Below are positions 23,517-30,883 of a DNA stretch of 55,532 nt, piece by piece. Position numbers and translations under genes: made by a program. This DNA comes from a virus. The notes beneath the pieces were generated by a model. It searched no databases. It was not told the DNA's origin and worked only from the letters and a program-made list of their open reading frames with translations. Location of the stretch: positions 1 through 55,532 of the IMG/VR virus record IMGVR_UViG_3300015241_000005. One strand, written 5' to 3'. Every line of letters begins with the position of its first letter. Within the stretch, counting starts at the first letter, position 1.

Positions 23517-23827
23517 AGATTTTCTTCTAACTCCCGTAATTTATTAATAGCGATATCCAAAGAATTTTCATATTCATCGATTTGCTGTTTGCAATCTGAT
23601 ATAATAGAGTTTTGCTCATCTATCGCATCTTCTAATTCTGAAATCTCATTTTTAAGATTGTATATTTCATCTTCTAAATCCAATTCCTTTTGCTCGTCGT
23701 CAAAACACGAGGCGCAGATAACGATATTAGGAAACCATTTTTTAGATCCATATCCATCATTTAAATCAAACCATTCGCCGCATTTTTGGCAAGGAACCGG
23801 CATTTCCATTTCTTCAAAATTTTCCAT
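23513..23827 (-). CDS. Zinc-finger coiled-coil protein (104 aa)
   Basis: The first 40 residues hold CQKCGEWF and CASCFDDE, a four-Cys zinc site. The remaining 60 residues are a long acidic coiled coil (LEDEIYNLKNEISELEDAID). It is directly upstream of, and coupled by ATGA to, the polymerase gene, so it may be a replication accessory protein. Confidence 0.65.
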   Translation of the reverse strand: MENFEEMEMPVPCQKCGEWFDLNDGYGSKKWFPNIVICASCFDDEQKELDLEDEIYNLKNEISELEDAIDEQNSIISDCKQQIDEYENSLDIAINKLRELEENL

Positions 23828-23829
23828 AA

Positions 23830-24033
23830 TTAATTCTGATCAAAGTTTTCATTAATATGAGCCGCACGCAAAGCTGAACAAGCTGTATCGCGAAAATTAG
23901 ATAATTCGCCTATAATGTTTTGAGTATCCTCGCTCATAATATGTAAATCGCTACCGTAGATTAAATCTTTAATCTTTTCATAGCTATCAGATAATTGCTC
24001 AATATAATTTATGAATTGTTCGTCGCTTATCAT
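23830..24033 (-). CDS. Acidic helical protein (67 aa), first gene of the polymerase operon
   Basis: The ATG at 24033 (MISDEQFINYIEQLSDSYEK) is preferred over an upstream GTG, because that GTG falls inside a terminator-like hairpin. The protein is acidic and helical with no known family. It ends three bases before the zinc-finger gene and opens the leftward operon with polymerase and methyltransferase. Confidence 0.6.
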   Translation of the reverse strand: MISDEQFINYIEQLSDSYEKIKDLIYGSDLHIMSEDTQNIIGELSNFRDTACSALRAAHINENFDQN

Positions 24034-24055
24034 ATGTTTTTGAATTTTGTTTGTT

Positions 24056-24094
24056 AAAATAAAAGCCGGGTCACTCTCGCAGCTCACCGGCTTT
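24056..24094 (-). terminator. Attenuator-like hairpin in the polymerase operon leader
   Basis: On the minus strand AAAGCCGG (24094-24087) pairs with CCGGCTTT (24069-24062), followed by TTTTATTTT. It has terminator form but lies 5' of the operon's first ATG at 24033 and 3' of a promoter-like box at 24151-24144. It may stop read-through from the 26-27 kb genes or act as a transcription attenuator. Confidence 0.6.
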
Positions 24095-24114
24095 AACCTA
24101 AACCTTTATCACAA

Positions 24115-24141
24115 TGGGATACGTCGTTCATCCATATCCCA
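24115..24141 (-). promoter_or_regulatory. Upstream leader hairpin with a possible 8-codon leader peptide
   Basis: TGGGATA (24141-24135) and TATCCCA (24121-24115) form a 7-bp stem. The minus-strand ATG at 24135 opens MDERRIPL and a stop at 24109, a possible leader peptide that partly lies in the stem. Together with the terminator-like hairpin 20 bases further on it resembles an attenuation leader; this is speculative. Confidence 0.3.
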
Positions 24142-24143
24142 TA

Positions 24144-24151
24144 CAAACATA
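24144..24151 (-). promoter_or_regulatory. Putative -7 box TATGTTTG of the polymerase operon
   Basis: Minus-strand TATGTTTG matches TAnnTTTG. The -33 position holds TTTT rather than TTTG at the N19 distance. A start near 24140 would give a leader of about 107 bases. Confidence 0.45.
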
Positions 24152-24212
24152 AAAACATTTTTCGGTTATTAAAAATTATTACGAATTATTTTTTATTATC
24201 AAATCTTCTTTT

Positions 24213-24220
24213 TATGTTTG
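24213..24220 (+). promoter_or_regulatory. Putative -7 box TATGTTTG abutting the 59-aa gene start
   Basis: TATGTTTG ends five bases before the ATG at 24226, so transcription would begin at or next to the start codon. No clear TTTG lies 19 bases upstream. It diverges from the same word at 24151-24144. Confidence 0.45.
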
Positions 24221-24225
24221 TCACC

Positions 24226-24405
24226 ATGGAAGAAGAATTACAAACTTGGTTTGAGCGTTTAGACGCTTTAAAGAAAGGCGATAAAAAAGAAGTTGATAAC
24301 GCTGCCAGTGTTTACTCAGCTATCCGTAAGTTTGACCCAAAGAAAAAGAAGTTTACTATTCGTAGTAACAAAAACAAAGTTAAATTTGTTGTTCGTATCA
24401 AATAA
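24226..24405 (+). CDS. Basic small protein (59 aa)
   Basis: MEEELQTWFERLDALKKGDK starts a helical N-terminus, then FDPKKKKFTIRSNKNKVKFV, a very basic tail suited to nucleic-acid binding. The ATG at 24226 is chosen over an in-frame ATG at 24214, which is part of the promoter-like box. First gene of the DUF2800/DUF2815 operon. Confidence 0.65.
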   Translation: MEEELQTWFERLDALKKGDKKEVDNAASVYSAIRKFDPKKKKFTIRSNKNKVKFVVRIK

Positions 24406-24430
24406 TTATTCACACATAAAAACCAAAAAC

Positions 24431-24757
24431 ATGTTAAAATTGACCATTGAAGGCGAAAACCTTTCCGAATTGAAAAACAATGTAAACTCTCTTGCTGAAG
24501 AACTGAACTCAGGCGGAACACCTGCCGGAGTTGCCAGCAACAAAAAAGATCCAAAACCTGAAAAGGAGAAAATCAAAAAGATCGAACTGAAAGACATTCA
24601 GGACGCCCTCGTTAAATTCCAGGATGCTGCTGCTGATAAAAAGGTAGGCCGCGAAACTGTAAAAGAGCTTATGGGCCGTTTCAGTGTGAAATCTTCTGCT
24701 GAACTCCCTGAAGCTGAATATGCCGACTTCTTAGCAGAAATAGCCGGACTTAGCTAA
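24431..24757 (+). CDS. Replication-module accessory protein (108 aa)
   Basis: The N-terminus MLKLTIEGENLSELKNNVNS is followed by a Lys/Pro-rich linker, and the C-terminus has LVKFQDAAADKKVGRETVKE and ELPEAEYADFLAEIAGL, the small helical domain often seen next to DUF2800 in phages (recognised from memory). It overlaps the DUF2800 start as TAATG. It probably assists recombination or ssDNA handling, but the exact role is unknown. Confidence 0.65.
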   Translation: MLKLTIEGENLSELKNNVNSLAEELNSGGTPAGVASNKKDPKPEKEKIKKIELKDIQDALVKFQDAAADKKVGRETVKELMGRFSVKSSAELPEAEYADFLAEIAGLS

Positions 24758-25944
24758 TGGCTCATGCAATCTTAGCACCTTCATCATCGGAGCGCTGGTT
24801 ACATTGTACCCGGGCGCCCCGATTGGAGCAATCCGTAACGGATGAAGGCTCTGATTTTGCTTTGGAAGGAACGATAGCCCATGCGGTGGCCGAATGCATC
24901 CACAGAAGTGATAACGGTAAATTTAATCCGGCGTCCAAACAACTCCTTCAAAAAGAGTTCGGAAAGGATTTTGATCGTTTATACGAAAAGGAGATGCTCA
25001 GACATGCGGAAGAATTTGTAATTTATTGCAGGAAAAATCTTCCAGAGATAAATTATACTTTCATCGAGCAGAGACTGGATATCACGAGCCATATTCAAGA
25101 AGGTTTCGGTACTATAGATTTCGGGGCAATCTACCTACGATCTGACGACGAAGGTAAAACCTGGTATTGGGTACTGGAAACATTCGATCTGAAATACGGC
25201 AAAGGAGTTCCGGTTTCTGCCATTGAAAATACGCAGCAGATGATCTATGCTATCGGCGTTCTTAATGAATATCTTCATATTTTCCCTATTGAAAAAGTGA
25301 TCATGCATATCTACCAACCCCGGATACAAAATAATTCGGATTGGGAGATATCGACAGAAGCGCTACTAAAATGGGGGGAAGAAACGCTTAGACCCCAAGC
25401 TGCGTTGGCTTTCGCCGGTGAAGGCGAATTTGCACCCGGTGATCATTGTACCTTTTGCAAGGTTAAATACAATTGCCGGGCCTTAGCTGATTATAATATG
25501 GAATTAGCCAAATTCGCTTTTGAGATCCCAGCTTTGCTCTCCGATGAAGAAATCCTTGAAATCTATGCTAAAGAGAATTTATTTTCTAAATGGTTAAACT
25601 CCGTTAACGATTATGTACTCTCTTCGGCGATAAAAGGTAAAGAGTGGGCAGGTTATAAGTTGGTTCATGGCCGGTCTAACCGGGTTTATACCGATGTAGA
25701 TAAACTCTCTTACGAGTTATTGCGAGCCGGGTTCTCTCCGCATCTGTTATTCAAAGAGAGAGCATTAAAGGGTTTGGAAGATCTCGAAAAAAGCATCGGT
25801 ACCGAAGCATTCATAAAGCATGTTATTCCTTTTGTCAGGAAACCACCAGGTGCGCCAACGCTGGCACCGGAGTCCAGTACTAAAGCTAAATTCGTAAAAG
25901 GTGCATCCGATTTTGCGGATGATTTTGTTTACACAGAAAATTAA
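24757..25944 (+). CDS. DUF2800 protein, Cas4/RecB-like PD-(D/E)xK nuclease
   Basis: A 395-residue member of DUF2800. Seen: WLHC with Cys17 at the N-terminus, EGTIAHAVAE (38-46), the nuclease signature with Asp121 in GFGTIDFG and FDLKYGKG (143-150), and CTFCKVKYNC with Cys231/234/240, which with Cys17 could hold an Fe-S cluster as in Cas4 and AddB. It probably processes DNA ends for recombination together with the neighbouring ssDNA-binding protein. The standard neighbourhood (DUF2815, PolA, VapE, VRR-NUC) supports this. Confidence 0.85.
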   Translation: MAHAILAPSSSERWLHCTRAPRLEQSVTDEGSDFALEGTIAHAVAECIHRSDNGKFNPASKQLLQKEFGKDFDRLYEKEMLRHAEEFVIYCRKNLPEINYTFIEQRLDITSHIQEGFGTIDFGAIYLRSDDEGKTWYWVLETFDLKYGKGVPVSAIENTQQMIYAIGVLNEYLHIFPIEKVIMHIYQPRIQNNSDWEISTEALLKWGEETLRPQAALAFAGEGEFAPGDHCTFCKVKYNCRALADYNMELAKFAFEIPALLSDEEILEIYAKENLFSKWLNSVNDYVLSSAIKGKEWAGYKLVHGRSNRVYTDVDKLSYELLRAGFSPHLLFKERALKGLEDLEKSIGTEAFIKHVIPFVRKPPGAPTLAPESSTKAKFVKGASDFADDFVYTEN

Positions 25945-25956
25945 AAAATAAAAATT

Positions 25957-26541
25957 ATGTCAGTAAAAGTTATTACAGGGGTTGTTCGCCTCAGCTACGC
26001 TTGGCTAAACGAACCACGAGCAAATAAGAAAGGAGTGCTTAAATATGGGGCACAACTGATCATCCCGAAAGATGATACCAAAACCATTGCAGATATTGAT
26101 AAAGCAATCGAAGAAGAGTTTGCCGCCAATTTCGCTAAGCTTGGTTTTAAAACAGCAAAACTTCCGAAATCTTCTCCTTCATTTAAACTGCCTTGGCGCG
26201 ATGGCGATGAAGAACGCGACGACGATTCGGTAGCCGGTTGCATGTTTATCAACACGACCAGTGATTCCAGGCCGAGTGTTGTTAACCTAAAATTACAAGA
26301 GATCATTGATCCCCATGAAATTTATTCGGGCATGTATGCCCGGGTAAGTATCACAGTGAAAGAGTTCACCGGCGAAGCTAAAGGAATTACATGCTATCTG
26401 AACCATGTTCAAAAGGTGAAAGAAGGAGATAGGCTGGATGGCCGCGCAAGCGCCGTTTCTGACTTCAAGGATTTCGGAGGCGATGAGTGGGAAGATCCTA
26501 ATGCCCCGGATGGAGACGACGAAGATGATTACGTAATGTAA
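25957..26541 (+). CDS. DUF2815 single-stranded DNA-binding protein
   Basis: A 194-residue DUF2815 protein with an OB-type core (VITGVVRLSYAWLNEPRANK, later YSGMYARVSITVKEF) and a strongly acidic tail ending DGDDEDDYVM, the sort of C-terminal arm by which ssDNA-binding proteins contact partners. It follows DUF2800 by 12 bases and ends just before a bidirectional terminator. It coats ssDNA in replication and recombination. Confidence 0.85.
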   Translation: MSVKVITGVVRLSYAWLNEPRANKKGVLKYGAQLIIPKDDTKTIADIDKAIEEEFAANFAKLGFKTAKLPKSSPSFKLPWRDGDEERDDDSVAGCMFINTTSDSRPSVVNLKLQEIIDPHEIYSGMYARVSITVKEFTGEAKGITCYLNHVQKVKEGDRLDGRASAVSDFKDFGGDEWEDPNAPDGDDEDDYVM

Positions 26542-26545
26542 AACA

Positions 26546-26577
26546 GAAAAAGCCTCTTTAGATTAAGAGGCTTTTTC
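26546..26577. terminator. Bidirectional rho-independent terminator
   Basis: GAAAAAGCCTCTT (26546-26558) and AAGAGGCTTTTTC (26565-26577) make a perfect 13-bp stem with a 6-base loop and T runs on both strands. It separates the DUF2815 gene from the convergent minus-strand gene, whose stop codon touches the stem. Confidence 0.95.
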
Positions 26578-26770
26578 ATTTAGCATAACCGATAACCGCA
26601 CCTTTCAAGTTATTCTTGCTTATATAACTCCTGCAGATAGCAGCAGAAGCATTCCAATAACATGCTTTACCGCAATGGTAAACAGCGAATCCTTTAGTCT
26701 TATCTGCCGGTCGTTGATTAACTGAATGCTGATGAAAAACATAACGATCAAGAGCTGTGTGCTTTTTCAT
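26576..26770 (-). CDS. Small protein of unknown function (64 aa)
   Basis: A 64-residue basic protein with YHCGKACYWNASAAICRSY in the middle, giving three Cys and a His that might bind metal. It overlaps the end of the MazG-like gene by 23 bases and ends in the terminator stem. No family recognised. Confidence 0.5.
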   Translation of the reverse strand: MKKHTALDRYVFHQHSVNQRPADKTKGFAVYHCGKACYWNASAAICRSYISKNNLKGAVIGYAK

Positions 26771-27386
26771 GGGGTGAATAATTAGGTTTCATTAAATCTT
26801 TATTCCGAATCTTATCAATAGCTGACCAGATTCTATCTAACTCCTTCTCGCCGTTCTCGTACATATCTAAGTCGTTAGCAAGACATAAAGCAGCAAGAGT
26901 GACCATTACGCCACCTACCTCCTGAAAAGGCTCTCCCGTGGGCCTATTGAACACCCAATCAACGAGCATATGCGCTTCTTCAGCGCAGAGCCCGGTAGAT
27001 TGCACCAATTCAAGACTTTCTTCAAGGAAACGAGAATTACGCGTAGCTATATTAAAAGCTACCTTATCTCCGAAAGTTTGCAATAACCAAGGTAATACCC
27101 GATTTTGAAAATTAGGTAGTACTTCAGGTATTTGAGTTACTTTGGTAATTGCCCTAATTAATAACCGAATTGAATATCGGCTTTTAATGTGTTCATCAGG
27201 TTCGCCAGCTAAATTATCCCACCACTCGGATTTATCAGGTTTGTATTGCCAAACAGGTTCTACTTTATTCCCCTTATATTTTCCAGGATTCATAAAGCAA
27301 ATAAATTTTACCAACAATAACCCTACAGGTTGCGCAAATCCATTTTCCACCACCCAATCATAACTTTGTACTTCATGCCTATTCAT
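26748..27386 (-). CDS. MazG-like nucleotide pyrophosphohydrolase
   Basis: A 212-residue protein whose C-terminal half has the all-alpha NTP-PPase pattern: EESLELVQ (122-129), FNRPTGEPFQEVGGVMVTLA (146-165) and LDRIWSAIDKIRNK. The N-terminal 110 residues are a distinct Trp-rich region. Such enzymes hydrolyse nucleoside triphosphates, possibly (p)ppGpp or damaged dNTPs, to tune host nucleotide pools. The ATG at 27386 lies in an ATGA overlap with the upstream gene. Confidence 0.8.
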   Translation of the reverse strand: MNRHEVQSYDWVVENGFAQPVGLLLVKFICFMNPGKYKGNKVEPVWQYKPDKSEWWDNLAGEPDEHIKSRYSIRLLIRAITKVTQIPEVLPNFQNRVLPWLLQTFGDKVAFNIATRNSRFLEESLELVQSTGLCAEEAHMLVDWVFNRPTGEPFQEVGGVMVTLAALCLANDLDMYENGEKELDRIWSAIDKIRNKDLMKPNYSPHEKAHSS

Positions 27387-27664
27387 ATATGTAAACATAA
27401 AGCGGTTAAACCAACGGCCAGTAGTCCGATAATAATTTCTAACCATGTAACACCTTCATAGTCTTGTTCGATATGTTCTTTGAAGGTGTTTAAGCGCATC
27501 GCTTCTGAGTTAGCGCTGACCCGCAGATCCCATGTTGCGGGGAATCGCTGATTAGGTATTTTAGCTTGTTCAGGAAAAACGCTGGTTTCGCAATTACGGG
27601 AGCGGATCTGGCCATTAGGATATTGCACGATAATGGTTTTGTTCGGATGGATTAGAGTTTTCAT
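27383..27664 (-). CDS. C-terminally membrane-anchored protein (93 aa)
   Basis: The first 70 residues are soluble and basic (IIVQYPNGQIRSRNCETSVF); the end WLEIIIGLLAVGLTALCLHI is a single membrane helix, giving a tail-anchored layout. It overlaps both neighbours by ATGA. Function is unknown. Confidence 0.65.
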   Translation of the reverse strand: MKTLIHPNKTIIVQYPNGQIRSRNCETSVFPEQAKIPNQRFPATWDLRVSANSEAMRLNTFKEHIEQDYEGVTWLEIIIGLLAVGLTALCLHI

Positions 27665-27801
27665 ATTTTGCTGATTAGTTTATCAAGTAAATGATAGCAT
27701 CCTGCCAACACCTTATAAAATACATAAACTGGAAGTGCTGTCATGATGATCAGGGAACTCCAGAGAAAGCAGGATATTAGAAACCCTTTGATTATTTTCA
27801 T
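27661..27801 (-). CDS. 46-aa membrane protein
   Basis: MKIIKGFLISCFLWSSLIIM and following hydrophobic residues form a membrane segment. Its stop overlaps the next start as ATGA. It is the first gene behind the consensus minus-strand promoter at 27850-27820, which supports expression. Confidence 0.65.
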   Translation of the reverse strand: MKIIKGFLISCFLWSSLIIMTALPVYVFYKVLAGCYHLLDKLISKI

Positions 27802-27819
27802 AATGGATTTAATTTTAAA

Positions 27820-27850
27820 CAAATATAGATGTTAATAATTAAAATGCAAA
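27820..27850 (-). promoter_or_regulatory. Consensus Bacteroidota promoter, leftward
   Basis: Minus strand TTTG (27850-27847), exactly 19 bases, TATATTTG (27827-27820): a perfect match to the Bacteroidota consensus. It drives the 46-aa, tail-anchored and MazG-like genes. Confidence 0.85.
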
Positions 27851-27868
27851 TTATTTCTGTAAAAAATG

Positions 27869-27899
27869 TTTGAATTACGAAATATATGTATTACGTTTG
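27869..27899 (+). promoter_or_regulatory. Consensus Bacteroidota promoter, rightward
   Basis: TTTG (27869-27872), exactly 19 bases, TACGTTTG (27892-27899). Its -7 box ends four bases before the ATG at 27904. Its -33 box lies 18 bases from that of the divergent leftward promoter, so a single bound regulator could affect both. Confidence 0.85.
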
Positions 27900-27903
27900 T
27901 ATC

Positions 27904-28128
27904 ATGATATTACTTACAGAATCAGCAATTGGTTTGATCAGATCGAACAAAGCTTTGAAAAAGGAACTATTAGATGAGTTCGGTTATAGCGAACGTATCC
28001 TATATCGGGACCTGAAAAATAACAATGCCAGGTTTACACAGTATGGTGCTTTATGCATTATAGTAAAACATACAAACCTGAGATTGGTTGATATTTTATC
28101 GGCAGATCCTTTACTGAGATTATCGTGA
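27904..28128 (+). CDS. Small HTH-like putative regulator (74 aa)
   Basis: A 74-residue protein, MILLTESAIGLIRSNKALKK then LLDEFGYSERILYRDLKNNN and ALCIIVKHTNLRLVDIL, similar in layout to the two HTH-like proteins at 10971-11674. The ATG at 27904 is chosen because the upstream in-frame ATG at 27886 lies inside the promoter. Positioned between divergent promoters, it may control both. An mRNA starting near 27903 would be leaderless. Confidence 0.6.
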   Translation: MILLTESAIGLIRSNKALKKELLDEFGYSERILYRDLKNNNARFTQYGALCIIVKHTNLRLVDILSADPLLRLS

Positions 28129-28298
28129 AAGAAACACTTAATAAATTATGGATATTGGCTACTGCATCTTGTCGCATATTTTTATTTATATTCATGTGTA
28201 ATATTTTTTATGCTAATAAATCAAGTTTTTCAATAGCTGGAATAACAATATTATTTGGTATGGCTGCATTATCTTCAATTAAAACATATTTTAAATAA
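28125..28298 (+). CDS. Two-helix membrane protein with GTG start (57 aa)
   Basis: GTG at 28125 overlaps the regulator's stop (GTGA). The product has two hydrophobic segments (ILATASCRIFLFIFMCNIF and FSIAGITILFGMAAL). The alternative start is unusual in this genome, but the overlap and the full-length hydrophobic design support it. Confidence 0.55.
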   Translation: MKETLNKLWILATASCRIFLFIFMCNIFYANKSSFSIAGITILFGMAALSSIKTYFK

Positions 28299-28300
28299 TC

Positions 28301-28657
28301 ATGAACCAAGAAAACAAACAGCCGGAGACGATAGAACAGGCAGCAAAGAAATATTGCAAGGGGTTAATACCGTACGATCAACGACATGAAATTTTCTTAG
28401 CCGGTGCTAACTGGCAAGCCTCCCAACACAGCTATACAGAACAGAAATGGATAAGTGTGGAAGATCATTTACCTGAATTAGGGACAAAAGTAATAGTTTA
28501 CTTTGGAGAAATTGACAATCAGCTAATGGCTATTACAAAATGCAACAATGAATATAAAACCGTTTTTTGTGTTTATTATGCTGATAAATATAGCATTGAT
28601 CATTGCGAATTAATTACCCACTGGATGCCATTACCTAAATCACCAATAGCGATATGA
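28301..28657 (+). CDS. DUF551-like protein (118 aa)
   Basis: The C-terminal 70 residues fit DUF551: KWISVEDHLPELGTKVIVYF, then a beta region, and a final THWMPLPKSP. DUF551 proteins are common, small and of unknown role in phages. Context AATAATCATG at the start; the end overlaps the next gene as ATGA. Confidence 0.8.
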   Translation: MNQENKQPETIEQAAKKYCKGLIPYDQRHEIFLAGANWQASQHSYTEQKWISVEDHLPELGTKVIVYFGEIDNQLMAITKCNNEYKTVFCVYYADKYSIDHCELITHWMPLPKSPIAI

Positions 28658-29004
28658 AAACACCACAAGAGATATTGACAGATTATATAATCATGAAACA
28701 CATTATAAATGATGATCATATCATTCATGTACAGGCCGATTTTGCTATCGAGGCTATGGAAACATATGCCAAGCAATTTTACACCCAAGAGCAATTGCTT
28801 GCTTTCGGGGATAGCTTGACTAAAAGGTTTAATGAACTTGCCTTGCATGAAAGGTCTTGGGCTGATAATGAACGTAAAACAATATACAAAGATTCTGACG
28901 GTACACAAGAGGCATGGTTTCATGCCTATGGTTTGGGAATCACTAAAGCGCAAAAATTACTTGAACAAACATTAATTGATATTAGTAAACTTTTAAATAA
29001 ATGA
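28654..29004 (+). CDS. Hypothetical protein (116 aa)
   Basis: A helical protein with QADFAIEAMETYAKQFYTQE and EAWFHAYGLGITKAQKLLEQ. It lies between DUF551 and a 24-codon frame, coupled to both by ATGA. Its family is not recognised. Confidence 0.6.
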   Translation: MKTPQEILTDYIIMKHIINDDHIIHVQADFAIEAMETYAKQFYTQEQLLAFGDSLTKRFNELALHERSWADNERKTIYKDSDGTQEAWFHAYGLGITKAQKLLEQTLIDISKLLNK

Positions 29005-29075
29005 AAATACTAAAAATACTCGTAGGCTGCGAAAAAAGAACTGCAAAAGTAAGAATTGAACACTTTTATAATTAA
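29001..29075 (+). CDS. 24-codon frame, possible gene remnant
   Basis: ATGA-coupled frame coding MKILKILVGCEKRTAKVRIE plus four residues. The KILVGCE opening resembles the start of a family of phage DNA methylase-like proteins, so it may be a truncated remnant; it may also be a micro-protein or not translated. Confidence 0.3.
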   Translation: MKILKILVGCEKRTAKVRIEHFYN

Positions 29076-29081
29076 ATAATC

Positions 29082-29501
29082 ATGCCAAAATCACAAATTA
29101 TACAAATAGACGTTTTAAATGGGCCATCAACCATAGTATTACCTGATGGGAGAGAATTGATTATAACGCCCAAGCCCGAGATAGAAATAACCTTAGAAGA
29201 ACTTTACGAAGTGATAGTGAAAAACGGACTGGCTGCATTTGATGAATATGGCGATCATTTACAATTAGCTACTAAAATACTATTAAAATCATTTTTAACC
29301 GATCTTAACAAATTAGGGTATAAAATAGTAAAGCAATGGCTAAAACTATCGGATAAATATAATGCCTGCCAGAAATTACTTATCTATATCCAAGTCGGAG
29401 CTGGTATTAATCCAAAAGATAAAAAGGCATATAAAATAGCCTTAATAAATTACTATAAGGCTACAGGTCAAGAAAATAGGATTAAAAAATTACATCCATG
29501 A
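29082..29501 (+). CDS. Hypothetical protein (139 aa)
   Basis: The N-terminus is beta-rich (IQIDVLNGPSTIVLPDGREL) and the rest helical, ending in a basic tail. It starts in the AATAATCATG context and overlaps the next small gene as ATGA. No family recognised. Confidence 0.6.
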   Translation: MPKSQIIQIDVLNGPSTIVLPDGRELIITPKPEIEITLEELYEVIVKNGLAAFDEYGDHLQLATKILLKSFLTDLNKLGYKIVKQWLKLSDKYNACQKLLIYIQVGAGINPKDKKAYKIALINYYKATGQENRIKKLHP

Positions 29502-29605
29502 GCCTACCAAACAAAGAACAATCAACCAAAGAGATATTAATCATAACCGGGTGCCTTTTGGCTTTCAGGGCGATTATTTTGAAATTAATAATTAAACACT
29601 GGTAA
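29498..29605 (+). CDS. 35-aa membrane peptide
   Basis: An ATGA-coupled short gene whose second half, EILIITGCLLAFRAIILKLI, is one hydrophobic helix with a basic end. Expression is supported by the overlap only. Confidence 0.45.
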   Translation: MSLPNKEQSTKEILIITGCLLAFRAIILKLIIKHW

Positions 29606-29607
29606 AT

Positions 29608-29799
29608 ATGAGAAAATATATCACAGAGCAAACAATAAATGGCATCCTATACCACGGAGAGCCAATAGAGGCCATTAACCATGAAGATGCATGTTCCCGA
29701 TGCCCAATTGGATGGACGATATCAGAATGGTGGATAGTGGCTGAAATTGATGAGGACACCGATAAACGAGTGGATTATGATTTATGTTCATTAAATTAA
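29608..29799 (+). CDS. Hypothetical protein (63 aa)
   Basis: An acidic protein with CSRCPIGWTISEWWIVAEID, a CxxC pair beside a Trp-rich segment. It is the last gene of the rightward accessory operon and is followed by a bidirectional terminator. Confidence 0.6.
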   Translation: MRKYITEQTINGILYHGEPIEAINHEDACSRCPIGWTISEWWIVAEIDEDTDKRVDYDLCSLN

Positions 29800-29855
29800 C
29801 TAACTTTATAAAGTGAATCAACCCTAAATTAATATGTTAAATAGGAATTTGAGAA

Positions 29856-29888
29856 AAAGTCCCGATACTTTGATTAGTTCGGGACTTT
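29856..29888. terminator. Bidirectional rho-independent terminator
   Basis: AAAGTCCCGA (29856-29865) and TCGGGACTTT (29879-29888) form a 10-bp stem with a 13-base loop, lying between the convergent accessory genes and the holin-like gene. T/A runs flank both sides. Confidence 0.85.
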
Positions 29889-29911
29889 CAATTTTAATAA
29901 GCGCCGGTTAG

Positions 29912-30193
29912 CTATTTCACAGCATCTTTAATCTTATCAGCGGCATTCTCTGCCTTTAAGTTGGTTGTGGTCACAGCGGTCACCTTTGGAGGCTCTATAG
30001 CGAAATTCTTGAACATATAGGTTATACCAGAAGCGATAGCCATCTTTACCATTAGATGCCAGTTTAAATCATGATCGCCGGATGCCCAATCATATAGATA
30101 AACCAAAATCGGAGAGATAATTGCCATAAATGCAGCACGCCAAGCATCGCTAATTTGAAGCGTCCAGCGTTTAGATAATGTTACATTTGCCAT
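29912..30193 (-). CDS. Putative holin (93 aa)
   Basis: Two hydrophobic helices, AAFMAIISPILVYLYDW and LMVKMAIASGITYMFKNFAI, are preceded by a short N-terminus and followed by a charged, Lys-rich tail. It lies directly downstream of the endolysin gene, the usual holin location in such phages. Holins perforate the inner membrane so that the lysin reaches the wall. Confidence 0.65.
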   Translation of the reverse strand: MANVTLSKRWTLQISDAWRAAFMAIISPILVYLYDWASGDHDLNWHLMVKMAIASGITYMFKNFAIEPPKVTAVTTTNLKAENAADKIKDAVK

Positions 30194-30202
30194 TGTTTTT
30201 AA

Positions 30203-30772
30203 TTAAGTTAAACTTTGAAATATTTGTTTATAATATCCTGCTATTAATTCAGCCTTATCCAATCCATTAACAATTTTACGCGCATTAAATGGATCTGTTA
30301 AAATATCATTGAAATATTTATTTAATCCTACACCGGTAAACATGCCTCTTTTCATACCAATAACAATTATCTCAGCTGCATAATTGGGCTGTAGCGCCAT
30401 CTCAGGCCGATTCAATAGATCAATTCCTAATACTTTTGCAAAGGATTGGTAATTCTCATACCATGTTAATTGCACAAAACCGCGTCCGTAATATAATTTA
30501 TTCGGAGCAATATAAGGTATTCGTTTACCCGGTCCATCGCCCATCTTTAATTTTTTACCATAATCATGCGTTAAACCAAGCCCTATTTCAACAATAGGCT
30601 TTAAACGGGCCTCGTGGTAAGCCGTTGCGAGCACGTAGGTTACCTGGCGTTGATCCGTTACTCCGTATTGCATGCAGGCATTTAAAATAGCATGAGTGCT
30701 ATCGACCTGTATCTGGGTTAAAGATATGTTATTTATACCGCGTATGGCATCGAACAGAACTGTCTCATTCAT
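30203..30772 (-). CDS. Endolysin, GH19-like
   Basis: A 189-residue cell-wall hydrolase without signal peptide. It shows the GH19 chitinase/lysozyme pattern: YVLATAYHEARLKPIVEIG with Glu54 and Glu62 as acid/base candidates, and YYGRGFVQLTWYENYQSF at 94-111. The C-terminal half has FNARKIVNGLDKAELIAGYY. It cleaves peptidoglycan at lysis. It is ATGA-coupled to the 27-aa membrane peptide upstream and followed by the holin-like gene. Confidence 0.85.
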   Translation of the reverse strand: MNETVLFDAIRGINNISLTQIQVDSTHAILNACMQYGVTDQRQVTYVLATAYHEARLKPIVEIGLGLTHDYGKKLKMGDGPGKRIPYIAPNKLYYGRGFVQLTWYENYQSFAKVLGIDLLNRPEMALQPNYAAEIIVIGMKRGMFTGVGLNKYFNDILTDPFNARKIVNGLDKAELIAGYYKQIFQSLT

Positions 30773-30852
30773 GGGTTCTTATTTGAAATAGGTAAACACA
30801 TAGCTAATAAAACTCCGAAAAGTATAATTATGAATGCAATCCATATTATCAT
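30769..30852 (-). CDS. 27-aa membrane peptide of the lysis cassette
   Basis: MIIWIAFIIILFGVLLAMCL and a seven-residue tail form one membrane helix. It overlaps the endolysin start as ATGA, which supports translation. It could assist the holin or regulate lysis timing; this is inference from position. Confidence 0.5.
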   Translation of the reverse strand: MIIWIAFIIILFGVLLAMCLPISNKNP

Positions 30853-30883
30853 GTAATAAAGTTAGGAAATTATTATCATAAAT

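Noticed and set aside
24085-24087. GTG start giving an 85-residue version of the first polymerase-operon gene
   Set aside because: The codon lies inside a terminator-like hairpin; the ATG at 24033 has a normal A-rich leader.
27886-27903. Upstream in-frame start (MYYVCI) for the HTH-like gene
   Set aside because: This ATG falls within the promoter between the -33 and -7 boxes and cannot be part of the mRNA.
29001-29075. Intact methylase gene starting KILVGCE
   Set aside because: The frame stops after 24 codons and no continuation is visible in the other frames; at most it is a remnant.
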